Notes: generated by a model not told the origin, from the sequence alone. Positions 24,628-33,932 are shown, counted from the stretch's first letter. The stretch: DNA of 42,206 nucleotides from JAVVTR01 sp036653535 (GCA_036653535.1 JAVVTR010000018.1:1-42206), one strand, 5' to 3'. A program made the numbers and translations.

Positions 24628-25876
24628 AAGGCAAGTAAAAAGAATATGGGTAATTTTGTTTGGCGTTTTGGGGCTCTGTAGTGGAGCAAATGTGGGCTTG
24701 GCAGCGGAATCTATTTTAATAGCCGACACGCTTGGGTCTTTAGAGTTGGTTCCAGCCAATAACTATTCTCTTATATTGCAAATGATTGAGAAAAATAGTG
24801 TGGTACTAGGTGCATTAAAACAGCAAATGGAAGCCGAAAAAATGGGGAATAAAACCGGTATCTATCCGAATAATCCCTCTTTTGAATTTGGTTATTTTTG
24901 GGGAGATCCCAACACCAAAGACAGAATGGATTTTGGGGTAGTACAAGAGTTTGATTTTCCGTCGGTTTATGCGCATCAAAAGAAGACGGCCGATTTGAAA
25001 GATGTAAGTGCCGAATGGAAATATAAAAGCGAACGTTCCTCTTTGCTTCTGAAAGCCCAACAACTTTGTATAGAAGTATTGTATTATAATGCCTTATGCG
25101 ATTTATATCAGGCACGATTAAAGCAAGCAGAGTCTTTGTTTCAAAACTATCAACAGCAGTTAGATAAGGGGCAGGGCAATATTATAGAAAGGAATAAGGC
25201 CCAAATGAATATGCTCAGTGTACAAAGTGAATGGTCGCGAATGGATATGGAAAGAGCGAATCGTTTAGCAGAGTTGCAAGGCCTCAATGGAGGGGATAGG
25301 GTTGTTTTAATACAAAAAGAATTTCCGGAACTTCTTTTACCTTCCAATTTTGAGCAATGGTATGGACAAGCAGCCGATAAAAATCCGATATTAAAGTATG
25401 TGGAAAGCCAAGTGCTTATAAGCGAAGAAAAGGTAAAATTAAGTGCTGCTAAATCGTGGCCTACTTTTTCTGCAGGCTATAAGGGCGAAAATGTGTTTAA
25501 TAGGGAGGGATACAACGGAATAATGATTGGATTAAGTATTCCTTTATGGGAGAATAAAAACACCATAAAGCAGGCCAAAATGGAAAGGATAGTAGCAGAA
25601 AAATTTCAGCAAGATAAAAAAATGCAATTTTATTCTCGTTTACAGGCCCTATTTGCTAAAGCCCAACAATTGCAGCAAATAGTATTTGCTTATAAAAAAT
25701 CTTTAGCCGATTGGGATAATTTAATTTTTCTAAAAAAAGCCTTAGATGCCGGAGAGATTTCTCTATTAGTGTATTTACAAGAAATGGAATATCATTTTTC
25801 CACAATGAATCAATATTTAGAGGCGGAAAGAGATTTGGCTTTGGCTTGGAGCGAACTCAATAATTTTAGTTTGTAA
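24617..25876 (+). CDS. TolC-family outer-membrane channel of the metal efflux system
   Basis: A 419-residue outer-membrane factor completing the tripartite pump. A signal peptide (WVILFGVLGLCSGANVGLAA) is followed by two OEP repeats, each with a helical part (LLKAQQLCIEVLYYNALCDLYQARLKQAE; KAQQLQQIVFAYKKSLADWDNL) and beta strands (PSFEFGYFWGDP; PTFSAGYKGENVFNREGYNGIMIGLSIPLW). The start is the ATG at 24617, eleven bases before the end of the pump gene, which implies translational coupling; a GTG at 24611 is an in-frame alternative. It is last in the four-gene operon; a weak hairpin region at 25999-26040 may end the transcript. Confidence 0.9.
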   Translation: MKNKRQVKRIWVILFGVLGLCSGANVGLAAESILIADTLGSLELVPANNYSLILQMIEKNSVVLGALKQQMEAEKMGNKTGIYPNNPSFEFGYFWGDPNTKDRMDFGVVQEFDFPSVYAHQKKTADLKDVSAEWKYKSERSSLLLKAQQLCIEVLYYNALCDLYQARLKQAESLFQNYQQQLDKGQGNIIERNKAQMNMLSVQSEWSRMDMERANRLAELQGLNGGDRVVLIQKEFPELLLPSNFEQWYGQAADKNPILKYVESQVLISEEKVKLSAAKSWPTFSAGYKGENVFNREGYNGIMIGLSIPLWENKNTIKQAKMERIVAEKFQQDKKMQFYSRLQALFAKAQQLQQIVFAYKKSLADWDNLIFLKKALDAGEISLLVYLQEMEYHFSTMNQYLEAERDLALAWSELNNFSL

Positions 25877-26203
25877 AAGAAAAGAAAGAAGGTTTTGAAA
25901 CTTTTTTTAAAAAAAGTCGTATAATAGAAGTATGCCGATATATATCGAAAATGACGTTATACTAAAAACCATATATAAAATCGACCATGGACAAACATAG
26001 CATAGTTTAAGCAATCTAATTTGCTGTTTTCCCTTATGCTGTTTTGTTTTATGAAAAAAAAAGAGTATATTCCAAGAGAATGGCCAGTGGTTGCTAAGGA
26101 TAGCCAATGGCTGCTAAGCTTAGCCAATGGCTATATCTTGGTTTAAGTTATCCTTATAGCTTCCTTGCAGAGAAATTACCATAGTTTTACTAATATATAA
26201 GAT
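25877..26203. other. Spacer between efflux operon and sigA
   Basis: This 327-bp region has no gene. It holds a 12-bp palindrome (CGATATATATCG, 25936-25947), a nested imperfect hairpin (AGCATA 25999-26004 with TATGCT 26035-26040, and AGCAA/TTGCT inside) followed by a T-rich stretch that may terminate the efflux transcript, and the 20-bp repeats at 26080-26139. TAGTTTTA at 26182-26189, 14 bp before sigA, is one base off the TAnnTTTG element. Confidence 0.5.
26080..26139. repeat. Three imperfect 20-bp repeats upstream of sigA
   Basis: Units 26080-26099, 26100-26119 and 26120-26139 share AGCCAATGGCTGCTAAG-like sequence; each centre (AGCCAATGGCT, or GGCCAGTGG) is itself an imperfect or perfect palindrome. 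CCAAGA just before and TCTTGG just after could close the array into one structure. They lie 65 bp before the sigA start codon. Confidence 0.65.
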
Positions 26204-27070
26204 ATGAGACAGTTAAAAATTTCAAAATCCATTACCAATAGGGAAACCGCTTCCTTGGATAAGTACCTACAAGATATTGGAAAAGAGGAGTTGGTATCCG
26301 CCGATGAGGAAGTGCTTTTAGCACAGAAAATAAAGATGGGAGATCGTGCTGCGTTGGAAAAATTAACGAAAGCAAATTTACGATTTGTTGTTTCGGTTGC
26401 AAAACAGTATCAAAACCAGGGTCTTAGTCTTCCAGACCTTATTAACGAAGGCAATTTGGGGCTTATTAAGGCGGCAAAACGTTTTGATGAAACCAGAGGC
26501 TTTAAATTTATATCCTATGCGGTTTGGTGGATACGCCAATCCATACTACAGGCTTTGGCCGAGCAGTCGCGTATTGTTCGATTGCCTTTAAATCAGGTTG
26601 GATCTTTGAATAAAATTAAGAAAGAAGCTTCTCGTTTGGAACAAAAATATGAGAGACCTCCTTCTATAGAAGAACTGTCGGAGTCTTTGGATATTCCCAA
26701 AGAGAAAATAGCCGAAGTGCTTAATATTACCACTCGTTACGTATCTATGGACGCTCCTTTGGTTCAAGACGAAGAAACCAATTTTATAGATGTTTTTATT
26801 TCGGAAGATTCGCCAGCTACCGATCATATTCTTATGAAAGAATCGCTTTCACGGGAAATAGAGCGGGCTTTAGCCTCTTTGACGGAAAAGGAAAGAGATG
26901 TTATTAATTTGTTTTATGGGATAGGGGGGCATCACGGGCTAACCTTGGATGAAATTGCTGCTAAATTTGATTTAACTCGTGAACGGGTGCGTCAAATTAA
27001 AGAAAAGGCCATTCGCCGCTTAAAAAACTCCTCTAGAAGTAAACATTTGAAAACATTTTTAGGAGAGTAA
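26204..27070 (+). CDS. rpoD: Primary sigma factor SigA (RpoD, Bacteroidetes type)
   Basis: Housekeeping sigma factor of 288 residues, the short form without region 1.1 or the non-conserved insert, as in Bacteroidetes. It starts MRQLKISKSITNRETASLDKYL. Region 2 (LTKANLRFVVSVAKQYQNQG ... DLINEGNLGLIKAAKRFDETRGFKFISYAVWWIRQSI), region 3 (RLPLNQVGSLNKIKKE) and region 4 HTH (LTLDEIAAKFDLTRERVRQIKEKAIRRLK) are all intact. It is expected to recognise the TTTG/TAnnTTTG promoters marked elsewhere here. A stand-alone gene, 137 bp before pyrG. Confidence 0.97.
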   Translation: MRQLKISKSITNRETASLDKYLQDIGKEELVSADEEVLLAQKIKMGDRAALEKLTKANLRFVVSVAKQYQNQGLSLPDLINEGNLGLIKAAKRFDETRGFKFISYAVWWIRQSILQALAEQSRIVRLPLNQVGSLNKIKKEASRLEQKYERPPSIEELSESLDIPKEKIAEVLNITTRYVSMDAPLVQDEETNFIDVFISEDSPATDHILMKESLSREIERALASLTEKERDVINLFYGIGGHHGLTLDEIAAKFDLTRERVRQIKEKAIRRLKNSSRSKHLKTFLGE

Positions 27071-27207
27071 AGAATTAAAAACTTCTATCCAAACTTGGAT
27101 TAAAAACTCCTAATATAGACTTTCGCTAAGGCTTCTACCAATAAGGGAGCCTACAAAGTAGTTTTAGCATATATAAAAAACGGAAAATTAAATATTAATA
27201 AAACAAG

Positions 27208-28932
27208 ATGAAACGAACCAAATTCATTTTTGTAACAGGGGGAGTTGCTTCTTCCTTAGGAAAGGGTATTATTTCGGCTTCTTTGGCACGATTATTATTG
27301 GCCAGAGGATACAAAACCACCATTCAAAAGTTAGATCCTTACATTAATATCGATCCGGGAACCTTAAATCCTTACGAACATGGAGAGTGTTATGTAACCG
27401 AGGATGGAGCAGAAACCGATTTGGATTTGGGTCACTACGAGAGATTCACCAATTTGCCAACCTCTCAAGCGAACAATGTTACTACCGGTCGCATTTATCA
27501 AACCGTTATAGAAAAAGAACGGCGGGGGGATTATTTGGGAAGTACCGTGCAGGTAATTCCGCATATTACCGACGAAATAAAACGTCGAGTGCGTTTGGTA
27601 GCGGAACAGAAGAAATTCGATGTAGTTATTACGGAGATAGGTGGAACCGTTGGCGATATAGAATCTCTACCCTACATAGAAGCGGTTCGTCAAATGACTT
27701 GGGAAATGGGCGATGATGTAATGGTGATACACCTTACCTACGTGCCTTATTTAGCGGCAGCAGGCGAATTGAAAACCAAACCTACCCAACATTCCGTAAA
27801 AACGATGTTAGAGCAAGGAGTTCAACCAGATATTATTGTTTGTAGAAGTGAACATCCTTTAAATGAAAGTCTTAGATCGAAAGTGGCTTTGTTTTGTAAT
27901 GTGCATCCAGAGTGTGTTATTGAATCGGTGGATGCCAAAAATATTTACGAGGTTCCTTTACTAATGCAAAAAGAAAAGTTAGATAAACAAGTTTTAAAAA
28001 TTCTAAAACTACCCTATGGTGGGCATGCAGATCTTAGCCAATGGAAAGGATTCTTAAAGAAAATGGATCATCCTAAACATTTGGTTCAAATTGCTTTAGT
28101 GGGGAAATACGTAGAGTTAAAAGATGCTTATAAATCTATTTTAGAATCTTTTCTGCAAGCAGGAGCTATGAATTCTTGTAAGGTAAAAGTTAAAATGGTA
28201 CATTCCGAAGATTTGAATTCCGATGGAAGTAATGCAAAAGAATATTTGGGCGATTGTCAAGGTATTTTAGTGGCTCCTGGTTTTGGGAAAAGAGGTATTG
28301 AAGGAAAGTTATCGGCTATTCGTTATGCGAGGGAAGAAAAAGTACCCTTTTTGGGGATTTGTTTGGGAATGCAATGTAGTGTTATAGAGTTTGCACGCAA
28401 CGTTTTAGGTTGGGAAGAGGCACATTCTACAGAAATGGACCCTCTTACTCAATATCCAGTTATTCACCTTATGGAAGATCAAAAACAAATTTCTACTATG
28501 GGAGGAACTATGCGCTTAGGAGCATATTCTTGCAAGCTGAAAAGCAATAGTTTACTTCTGAAAATTTATGGCAAGGAAGATATTTCCGAACGTCATCGTC
28601 ACCGTTATGAATTTAATAATGATTATTTAAAAGATTTTGAAAAAGCCGGCATGAAGGTAGCGGGTATTAATCATGGCCAGCATGTAACTCGTGTAGAAGC
28701 AGTAGAAATTCCAGAGCATCCTTTTTTTGTAGGGGTTCAGTTTCATCCCGAATATAAAAGTACGGTAAATAAACCTCATCCCTTGTTTTGTGCCTTTGTA
28801 AAAGCGGCTATGAAATGTATGGCTCCGGGGGTGGCTCCAAAGGTGGCTTCGGGGAAAGCTCCAAAGGTGGCTTCGGAGAAAGCAAAAAGCAAAACTAAGG
28901 CTTTGTCAAAGACCAAATCCAGTCGCCAATAA
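27208..28932 (+). CDS. pyrG: CTP synthase
   Basis: Makes CTP from UTP, ATP and glutamine. The synthetase domain has KFIFVTGGVASSLGKGIIS and the GECYVTEDGAETDLDLGHYERF motif; the class I glutamine amidotransferase domain has the nucleophile Cys385 (GICLGMQC), His513 and Glu515 (QFHPEYKS). At 574 residues it is about 35 longer than most because of a Lys/Ala/Ser-rich tail after KAAMKCMAP, part of which is coded by two 24-bp repeats (28834-28857 and 28858-28881). The tail is basic and likely disordered; a role is not known. The leader (27071-27207) holds an imperfect hairpin near 27119-27164 and no exact TAnnTTTG element. Confidence 0.97.
   Translation: MKRTKFIFVTGGVASSLGKGIISASLARLLLARGYKTTIQKLDPYINIDPGTLNPYEHGECYVTEDGAETDLDLGHYERFTNLPTSQANNVTTGRIYQTVIEKERRGDYLGSTVQVIPHITDEIKRRVRLVAEQKKFDVVITEIGGTVGDIESLPYIEAVRQMTWEMGDDVMVIHLTYVPYLAAAGELKTKPTQHSVKTMLEQGVQPDIIVCRSEHPLNESLRSKVALFCNVHPECVIESVDAKNIYEVPLLMQKEKLDKQVLKILKLPYGGHADLSQWKGFLKKMDHPKHLVQIALVGKYVELKDAYKSILESFLQAGAMNSCKVKVKMVHSEDLNSDGSNAKEYLGDCQGILVAPGFGKRGIEGKLSAIRYAREEKVPFLGICLGMQCSVIEFARNVLGWEEAHSTEMDPLTQYPVIHLMEDQKQISTMGGTMRLGAYSCKLKSNSLLLKIYGKEDISERHRHRYEFNNDYLKDFEKAGMKVAGINHGQHVTRVEAVEIPEHPFFVGVQFHPEYKSTVNKPHPLFCAFVKAAMKCMAPGVAPKVASGKAPKVASEKAKSKTKALSKTKSSRQ
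28834..28881 (+). repeat. Two 24-bp repeats coding the CTP synthase tail
   Basis: Units 28834-28857 and 28858-28881 differ at one base (GCTCCAAAGGTGGCTTCGG, then G or A, then GAAA). A related half unit precedes them. They code APKVASGK and APKVASEK. Confidence 0.85.
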
Positions 28933-28997
28933 TTTTGGCAGAAAAGAGCAAGGCATTCTTCTATTTGTTTCTATTTTTTAGGCATATTCGACAGCTA

Positions 28998-30458
28998 CTA
29001 TACCGCTTCATCGCCGAACCAAGTTGGATTAAAACAGCGCAACTGTTCAGAATTTTTGCAAAGGATAAACAAATGATCTTTGGGTTCCAAGTGGGTGCTA
29101 CCGTTGGGAACCAAATACTCTTCTCCTCTTCTAATCATAGTTATGCGGGTGTCTTCCGGGAAATTTATATTTATTAGAGGCTTATTAGACAAAATGCTAT
29201 GTTCCGGTACCACTATCTCTATTAACTCGGTTTTGGTGTCTATTTCTTTGCGGGAAAGCAAGCTTTTGGGTAAAATTAAGGAAACTTTAAGCCAACGGGC
29301 CACCATAGGCAAAGTGCTTCCTTGCAATACCATAGAAGTAAAAGAAATAAAAAAAACAATATTAAAAATCATATTAGCCTTTTCTATTCCAGCCATAAGA
29401 GGATACATGGCAAAAACGATAGGAGCCGCTCCACGTAAACCCACCCAGGAAATAAACATTTTGCTACGAAAAGTAACCTTAGAAAACGACAAGGCCACGA
29501 AAACCGCCAAGGGGCGAGCAACAAAAATAAGAAAAGCAGAAATAGCAATACCTATACCAAGAATAGCCCATACATGGGTAGGGAAAACTTGTAATCCCAA
29601 AGTAAGAAAAAGTACAATTTGCATCAACCAGGCAAAACCATCCAAAGTGCTATTGATAATTTCTCTATGTACTGTTTTTTGGTTCCCAAAATAAACAGCA
29701 GCAATATACACCGATAGAAAACCATTGCCTCCCAATTTATCGGTAAAAGAATAGGTAAACAACATCAGCGCCACTACAAGTACCGGATAAAGGCCCGTAT
29801 ATCCTGTTTTAATCTTATTTACAGAAAGGGTGGTGATTTTCCCCATAATATATCCCATAAGAGCACCTAAGCCAATTTGGAGTAAAAATTTGGGAATAAA
29901 ATACCAAGGAGAAGAACCCGGATCGGTAAGGAGGTTCAAAAATAAAATCATTAGTAGATAAGCCACCGGATCGTTGCTCCCACTTTCCATTTCTAAAGTA
30001 GGTTTCAAGTTATTACGCAAAGACAAATTATTAGATCTTAAGATAGAGAAAACCGCTGCCGCATCGGTAGAGGCAACAATAGATCCTAATAAAAGCCCTT
30101 CTAAAAAGGAAAAATCGCTAATTAAATAAACAAACCAGCCAACGGCAAAAGCCGTTAATATAACCCCTAAGGTAGAAAGACTTACCCCTTGCCAAAAAAT
30201 AGGTTTGATACTCCTCCATTTCGTATCCATGCCACCAGAAAACAAAATGAAATTTAAGGCAACAATTCCAATAAATTTGGAGGTCGCTACGTTATCAAAA
30301 ACAATGCCCCCTATGCCCTCCGAACCGGCCAACATACCAATGGCTAAAAAGAAAATTAAAGTAGGAACGCCAAATTTATAAGAACTCTGCCCCGCCACAA
30401 TGCCAAGAAAAAGTAAAATAGATCCGATTAATAAAATATTTTGTATAGTAATATACAT
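28998..30458 (-). CDS. Potassium/proton antiporter (NhaP2/CvrA family)
   Basis: Inner-membrane CPA1-type antiporter of 486 residues. About twelve hydrophobic segments begin with LLIGSILLFLGIVAG; conserved sites include LNFILFSGGMDTKW, GSIVASTDAAAVFSIL and LEMESGSNDPVAYLL (the ND motif), with SWVGLRGAAPIVFAMYP in the second half. Residues about 400-480 form a TrkA-C-like regulatory domain (SLINISF-type strand NKPLININFPEDTRITMIRRGEEYLVPNGSTHLEPKDHL shortened here to its core PLININFPEDTRITMIRRG). Family members export K+ for volume and pH control. It converges with pyrG, 65 bp apart. A good minus-strand promoter lies at 30576-30606, giving a leader of about 110 nt. Confidence 0.9.
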   Translation of the reverse strand: MYITIQNILLIGSILLFLGIVAGQSSYKFGVPTLIFFLAIGMLAGSEGIGGIVFDNVATSKFIGIVALNFILFSGGMDTKWRSIKPIFWQGVSLSTLGVILTAFAVGWFVYLISDFSFLEGLLLGSIVASTDAAAVFSILRSNNLSLRNNLKPTLEMESGSNDPVAYLLMILFLNLLTDPGSSPWYFIPKFLLQIGLGALMGYIMGKITTLSVNKIKTGYTGLYPVLVVALMLFTYSFTDKLGGNGFLSVYIAAVYFGNQKTVHREIINSTLDGFAWLMQIVLFLTLGLQVFPTHVWAILGIGIAISAFLIFVARPLAVFVALSFSKVTFRSKMFISWVGLRGAAPIVFAMYPLMAGIEKANMIFNIVFFISFTSMVLQGSTLPMVARWLKVSLILPKSLLSRKEIDTKTELIEIVVPEHSILSNKPLININFPEDTRITMIRRGEEYLVPNGSTHLEPKDHLFILCKNSEQLRCFNPTWFGDEAV

Positions 30459-30809
30459 AAACGGTATTTTAAATCTTAGAAAAGGTATAAACCTTTGAAA
30501 ACAATTATATTACGAATTGTTTTTCGGTAATTTTGCGCATGCCCGAAAGCGATAGTCCCCGCCATACAGCGATCTCAAATTTACGGCTTGTAATTCACAA
30601 ATACAAGTATATAGCTTCTTAAAAAGGCAAAAATAAAAAGAAAATAAACTTAGTTTTAAAGGATGGAAAATTAAATAATAAAGGATCAATGATTTAAATT
30701 AAATTTTATTTTTTTATTTTTCAATCTTTTTTTACGAAGATGCTCCCTTCATTTTATCTTCCTAAAGAGCGGAAAAAAGCGTAATTTTGCAACGAAAATT
30801 TTAAAAGCT
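30459..30809. promoter_or_regulatory. Divergent region between antiporter and asnS with facing promoters
   Basis: This 351-bp spacer has a minus-strand promoter for the antiporter: TTG, 20 bases, then TAAATTTG (30583-30576). A plus-strand TAATTTTG at 30528-30535 points toward it, and a second TAATTTTG at 30782-30789 lies 20 bases before asnS. Between the first two lies a GC-rich patch (about 30536-30575) unlike its AT-rich surroundings, with AGCGAT repeated. CTTGTA/TACAAG (30587-30592, 30602-30607) forms a small hairpin. A short RNA from the 30528 element is possible but unproven. Confidence 0.45.
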
Positions 30810-32213
30810 ATGATTAAACACACGGAAATTAAAGATTTAATTAAATTGGAATTGGGCCAAGAGGAAGCCCGCCAAGTATTAGTAAAAGGATGGATTAGAA
30901 CTAAAAGAGGAAATAAAAACGTAGCTTTTATTGCTGTAAATGATGGTTCTTGCGTGCAAAGTCTACAAATTGTGGTAGAAATTCAAGAAAACAGATTCGA
31001 TGAAAACTTTATGAAACGGATGAATACCGGAGCCTGTATAGGGGTAAACGGAAAATTAATTCGTTCTAAAGGGCAGGGTCAATCGGTAGAAATACAAGCG
31101 GATAGTATAGAAATTTACGGGGAAGCCGATCCGGAAACCTATCCATTGCAAAAAAAAGGCCATTCTTTAGAATTTTTACGAGATATAGCTCATTTGCGGC
31201 CAAGAACCAACACCTTTGGTTGTGTTTTGCGTTTACGTCATGCCATGTCCTTTGCCCTACATCAATTTTACCATGAAAGAGGCTTCTTTTATCTTCACAC
31301 CCCCATCATTACAGCTTCCGACTGTGAAGGAGCAGGCGATATGTTTCAAGTTACCACTTTAGATTTAAATAATTTACCTAAAAAAGAAGGGAATATTGAT
31401 TATAGTCACGATTTCTTTGGGAAAAAATCGAGTCTTACGGTTTCCGGACAGTTGGAAGGCGAATTAGGAGCCATGGCCCTATCTAAAATATATACTTTCG
31501 GCCCTACTTTCCGTGCCGAAAACTCTAATACCCCCCGACATTTAGCCGAATTTTGGATGAATGAACCAGAAATGGCATTTTACGAAATAGAAGATAATAT
31601 GGATTTGGCGGAATCGTTTTTAAAATATCTTACCGCCTATGCTTTGGAAAACTGTTTCGACGACTTAAAATTTCTTAACGACATGTACGACACTGAATTA
31701 ATAAGTCGTTTAGAAAACGTTATTTCCTTGCGGTTCGAACGTCTTACCTATAGCGAAGCCATAGATATTTTAAAAGCCTCCAAAGCGAAATTTGAATATC
31801 CCGTAGAATGGGGTATTGATTTGCAATCGGAGCACGAACGCTACTTAGTAGAACAACATTTTAAGAAGCCAGTTATATTAACCGATTATCCCAAGGAAAT
31901 AAAGGCTTTTTACATGAAGCAAAACGCCGATGGAAAAACCGTTCGTGGCATGGATGTTCTTTTCCCAAAAATAGGAGAAATTATTGGCGGATCGCAAAGG
32001 GAGGAAAACTTAGATAAATTACAAGCCCGTATTAAAGAAATGAATATTCCCGATAAAGATATGTGGTGGTATCTCGATACCCGCCGATTTGGATCGGCTC
32101 CCCATAGTGGTTTCGGTCTTGGATTTGAGCGTTTACTTTTATTTGTTACAGGCATGAGTAATATCCGCGACGTGATTCCTTTCCCAAGATACCCACAAAA
32201 TGCAGATTTTTAA
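30810..32213 (+). CDS. asnS: Asparaginyl-tRNA synthetase
   Basis: Class IIb synthetase charging tRNA-Asn; 467 residues, normal length. An N-terminal OB-fold anticodon-binding domain (VLVKGWIRTKRGNKNVAFIAVNDGS) precedes the catalytic domain with motif 2 (RAENSNTPRHLAEFWMNEPEM, near 236) and motif 3 (GFGLGFERLLLFVTGMSNIR, near 433), ending in PFPRYPQNADF. A direct asnS implies tRNA-Asn is charged without the amidotransferase route. TAATTTTG at 30782-30789 is the likely promoter, giving a leader of about 15 nt. Confidence 0.97.
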   Translation: MIKHTEIKDLIKLELGQEEARQVLVKGWIRTKRGNKNVAFIAVNDGSCVQSLQIVVEIQENRFDENFMKRMNTGACIGVNGKLIRSKGQGQSVEIQADSIEIYGEADPETYPLQKKGHSLEFLRDIAHLRPRTNTFGCVLRLRHAMSFALHQFYHERGFFYLHTPIITASDCEGAGDMFQVTTLDLNNLPKKEGNIDYSHDFFGKKSSLTVSGQLEGELGAMALSKIYTFGPTFRAENSNTPRHLAEFWMNEPEMAFYEIEDNMDLAESFLKYLTAYALENCFDDLKFLNDMYDTELISRLENVISLRFERLTYSEAIDILKASKAKFEYPVEWGIDLQSEHERYLVEQHFKKPVILTDYPKEIKAFYMKQNADGKTVRGMDVLFPKIGEIIGGSQREENLDKLQARIKEMNIPDKDMWWYLDTRRFGSAPHSGFGLGFERLLLFVTGMSNIRDVIPFPRYPQNADF

Positions 32214-32318
32214 TAGGGGGAACCAAACTATTATCCTATTACGTCTATACAATTACCCTATCTTAACCATAAGTTAAGGCCGTAATTTGTTACTACGTTT
32301 TTCTTTAATAATATACCT

Positions 32319-33932
32319 ATGCCCATTAATTTTAAGCAAAGTTTAGAACAAAAAATGATGATGAAGTTGTCGCCTCAGCAGGTGCAACTCATGAAATTAT
32401 TGCAGGTTCCAACTTTGGCATTAGAGGAGCGTATAAAAGAAGAATTGGAAAATAATCCAGCATTAGAGGAAGAAGAAGTAGACAGAAACGAAAATGCAGA
32501 AAAGGACACCAACGATATAGAAGATTATTCCTCAGAAACTTCCTCTTTTTCGGAAGAGCAGCAAGGTCACGAATCCAACGATTTGGATTATTTTGCCCAA
32601 GATCCGGCCGACAAACCCGTGGATAGTTCGATAGAGAAAGATAGTAGCGATTTTAACCTGCAAGACTATATGGATCCCGAAGAGTCGAACGACTACGATT
32701 ATAAATTAAAAGATCATAATTACCCCAATCCAGACGAGGAATATCATGTTCCCGTTTCTTTCCGTATGGGTTTTCACGAATCTCTTATCAACCAATTGGG
32801 CATGTTGCAATTAAGCCAAACACAAAGACAAATAGGAGAGGTAATAATTGGGAATATAGACGAAGCGGGTTATTTGCAAAGATCGGTAGAGGCCATGGTT
32901 AACGACTTGGCTTTTAGTCAGAATATCTTTGTTTCTGCATTAGAAATAGAAAAGGTACTTTTGGAAATTCAAAAGTTAGAACCCTCTGGAGTAGGGGCAC
33001 GCAATTTAAGAGAATGTCTTTTAATACAACTGCGAAATTTAGAAGCAGAAACAGAAGCTTTACCTTTTGTAACGCTTGCTTATCAAATTATAGACCGTTG
33101 TTTTGAGGAGTTTGTAAAGCGACAGTATGAAAAAATTTGCGAAAAATTAAAAATTAGCGAAGAAGATCTAAAAAAGGCTTCCGAAAAGATAGTTTCCCTC
33201 AACCCCAAGCCAGGAGAAAGCAACCACGACACCGATTTTCCCACCGCTCCCACCATTATGCCCGACTTTTACCTTAGCAACGAAGATGGAGTATTAATTC
33301 TTAGTTTAAATAGTAAAAACGATCCTAATTTACGGGTGAGTCCCACTTATTCGCGAATGCTTCGCCAATACGGACGAGAAGCTGAAAAAAAAACAGAGAA
33401 TAGCTCCTCGGTTCACACTAAAAAAAAGGAAAATAGAGAAGCCGCATTTTTCATTAAACAAAAAATAGATTCGGCCCGTTGGTTTATTGAACTTATAAAG
33501 CAACGACAAAACACGCTTTTGAATACCATGCAAGCGATAGTAGATTATCAGCAGGAATATTTTTTAGCCGGCGATATTTCTAAATTACGGCCCATGCGAT
33601 TAAAAGATATAGCCGAAAAAACCGCTTTAGATATTTCTACCATTTCCAGAGTGGCCAACAACAAATATATACAAACTCATTTTGGTACTTTTTTGCTGAA
33701 AAAATTCTTTTCCAATTCTATGGAAAACGAGCAGGGGGAAAAGATTTCCACTTCGGAAATAAAATCATTATTAGCTCATTTAATTCAAGAAGAAGATAAG
33801 TCGCAGCCATTAAACGACGATGCCCTTGTGGAAGCCTTGAAAACACATGGTTTTCCTGTAGCAAGACGAACAGTGGCCAAATATAGAGAGGGTTTAGGGA
33901 TTTCCGTGGCTCGCTTACGGCGTATTCTTTAG
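32319..33932 (+). CDS. rpoN: RNA polymerase sigma-54 factor
   Basis: Alternative sigma factor needing AAA+ activators. Of the 537 residues, 1-50 are the activator-interacting region I (QSLEQKMMMKLSPQQVQLMKLLQ ... LENNPALEEEE, shown in parts), followed by a long acidic region II (about 50-135). The core-binding region lies about 140-340, then the HTH (LKDIAEKTALDISTISRVANN) and the RpoN box ARRTVAKYRE near 515. All hallmarks are intact. No activator gene is in the window. The final 45 bp of coding sequence is duplicated 58 bp downstream. asnS ends 105 bp upstream. Confidence 0.96.
   Translation: MPINFKQSLEQKMMMKLSPQQVQLMKLLQVPTLALEERIKEELENNPALEEEEVDRNENAEKDTNDIEDYSSETSSFSEEQQGHESNDLDYFAQDPADKPVDSSIEKDSSDFNLQDYMDPEESNDYDYKLKDHNYPNPDEEYHVPVSFRMGFHESLINQLGMLQLSQTQRQIGEVIIGNIDEAGYLQRSVEAMVNDLAFSQNIFVSALEIEKVLLEIQKLEPSGVGARNLRECLLIQLRNLEAETEALPFVTLAYQIIDRCFEEFVKRQYEKICEKLKISEEDLKKASEKIVSLNPKPGESNHDTDFPTAPTIMPDFYLSNEDGVLILSLNSKNDPNLRVSPTYSRMLRQYGREAEKKTENSSSVHTKKKENREAAFFIKQKIDSARWFIELIKQRQNTLLNTMQAIVDYQQEYFLAGDISKLRPMRLKDIAEKTALDISTISRVANNKYIQTHFGTFLLKKFFSNSMENEQGEKISTSEIKSLLAHLIQEEDKSQPLNDDALVEALKTHGFPVARRTVAKYREGLGISVARLRRIL

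Noticed and set aside
23763..24689. 308-codon open frame antisense to the RND pump
   Set aside because: It lies opposite an intact conserved gene, its product is Lys/Pro/Ser-rich without family features, and it has no promoter; a shadow.
27071..27207. Pyrimidine-sensing attenuator before pyrG
   Set aside because: Only an imperfect hairpin without a following T run is seen, and no C-run or reiterative start typical of known pyrG control.
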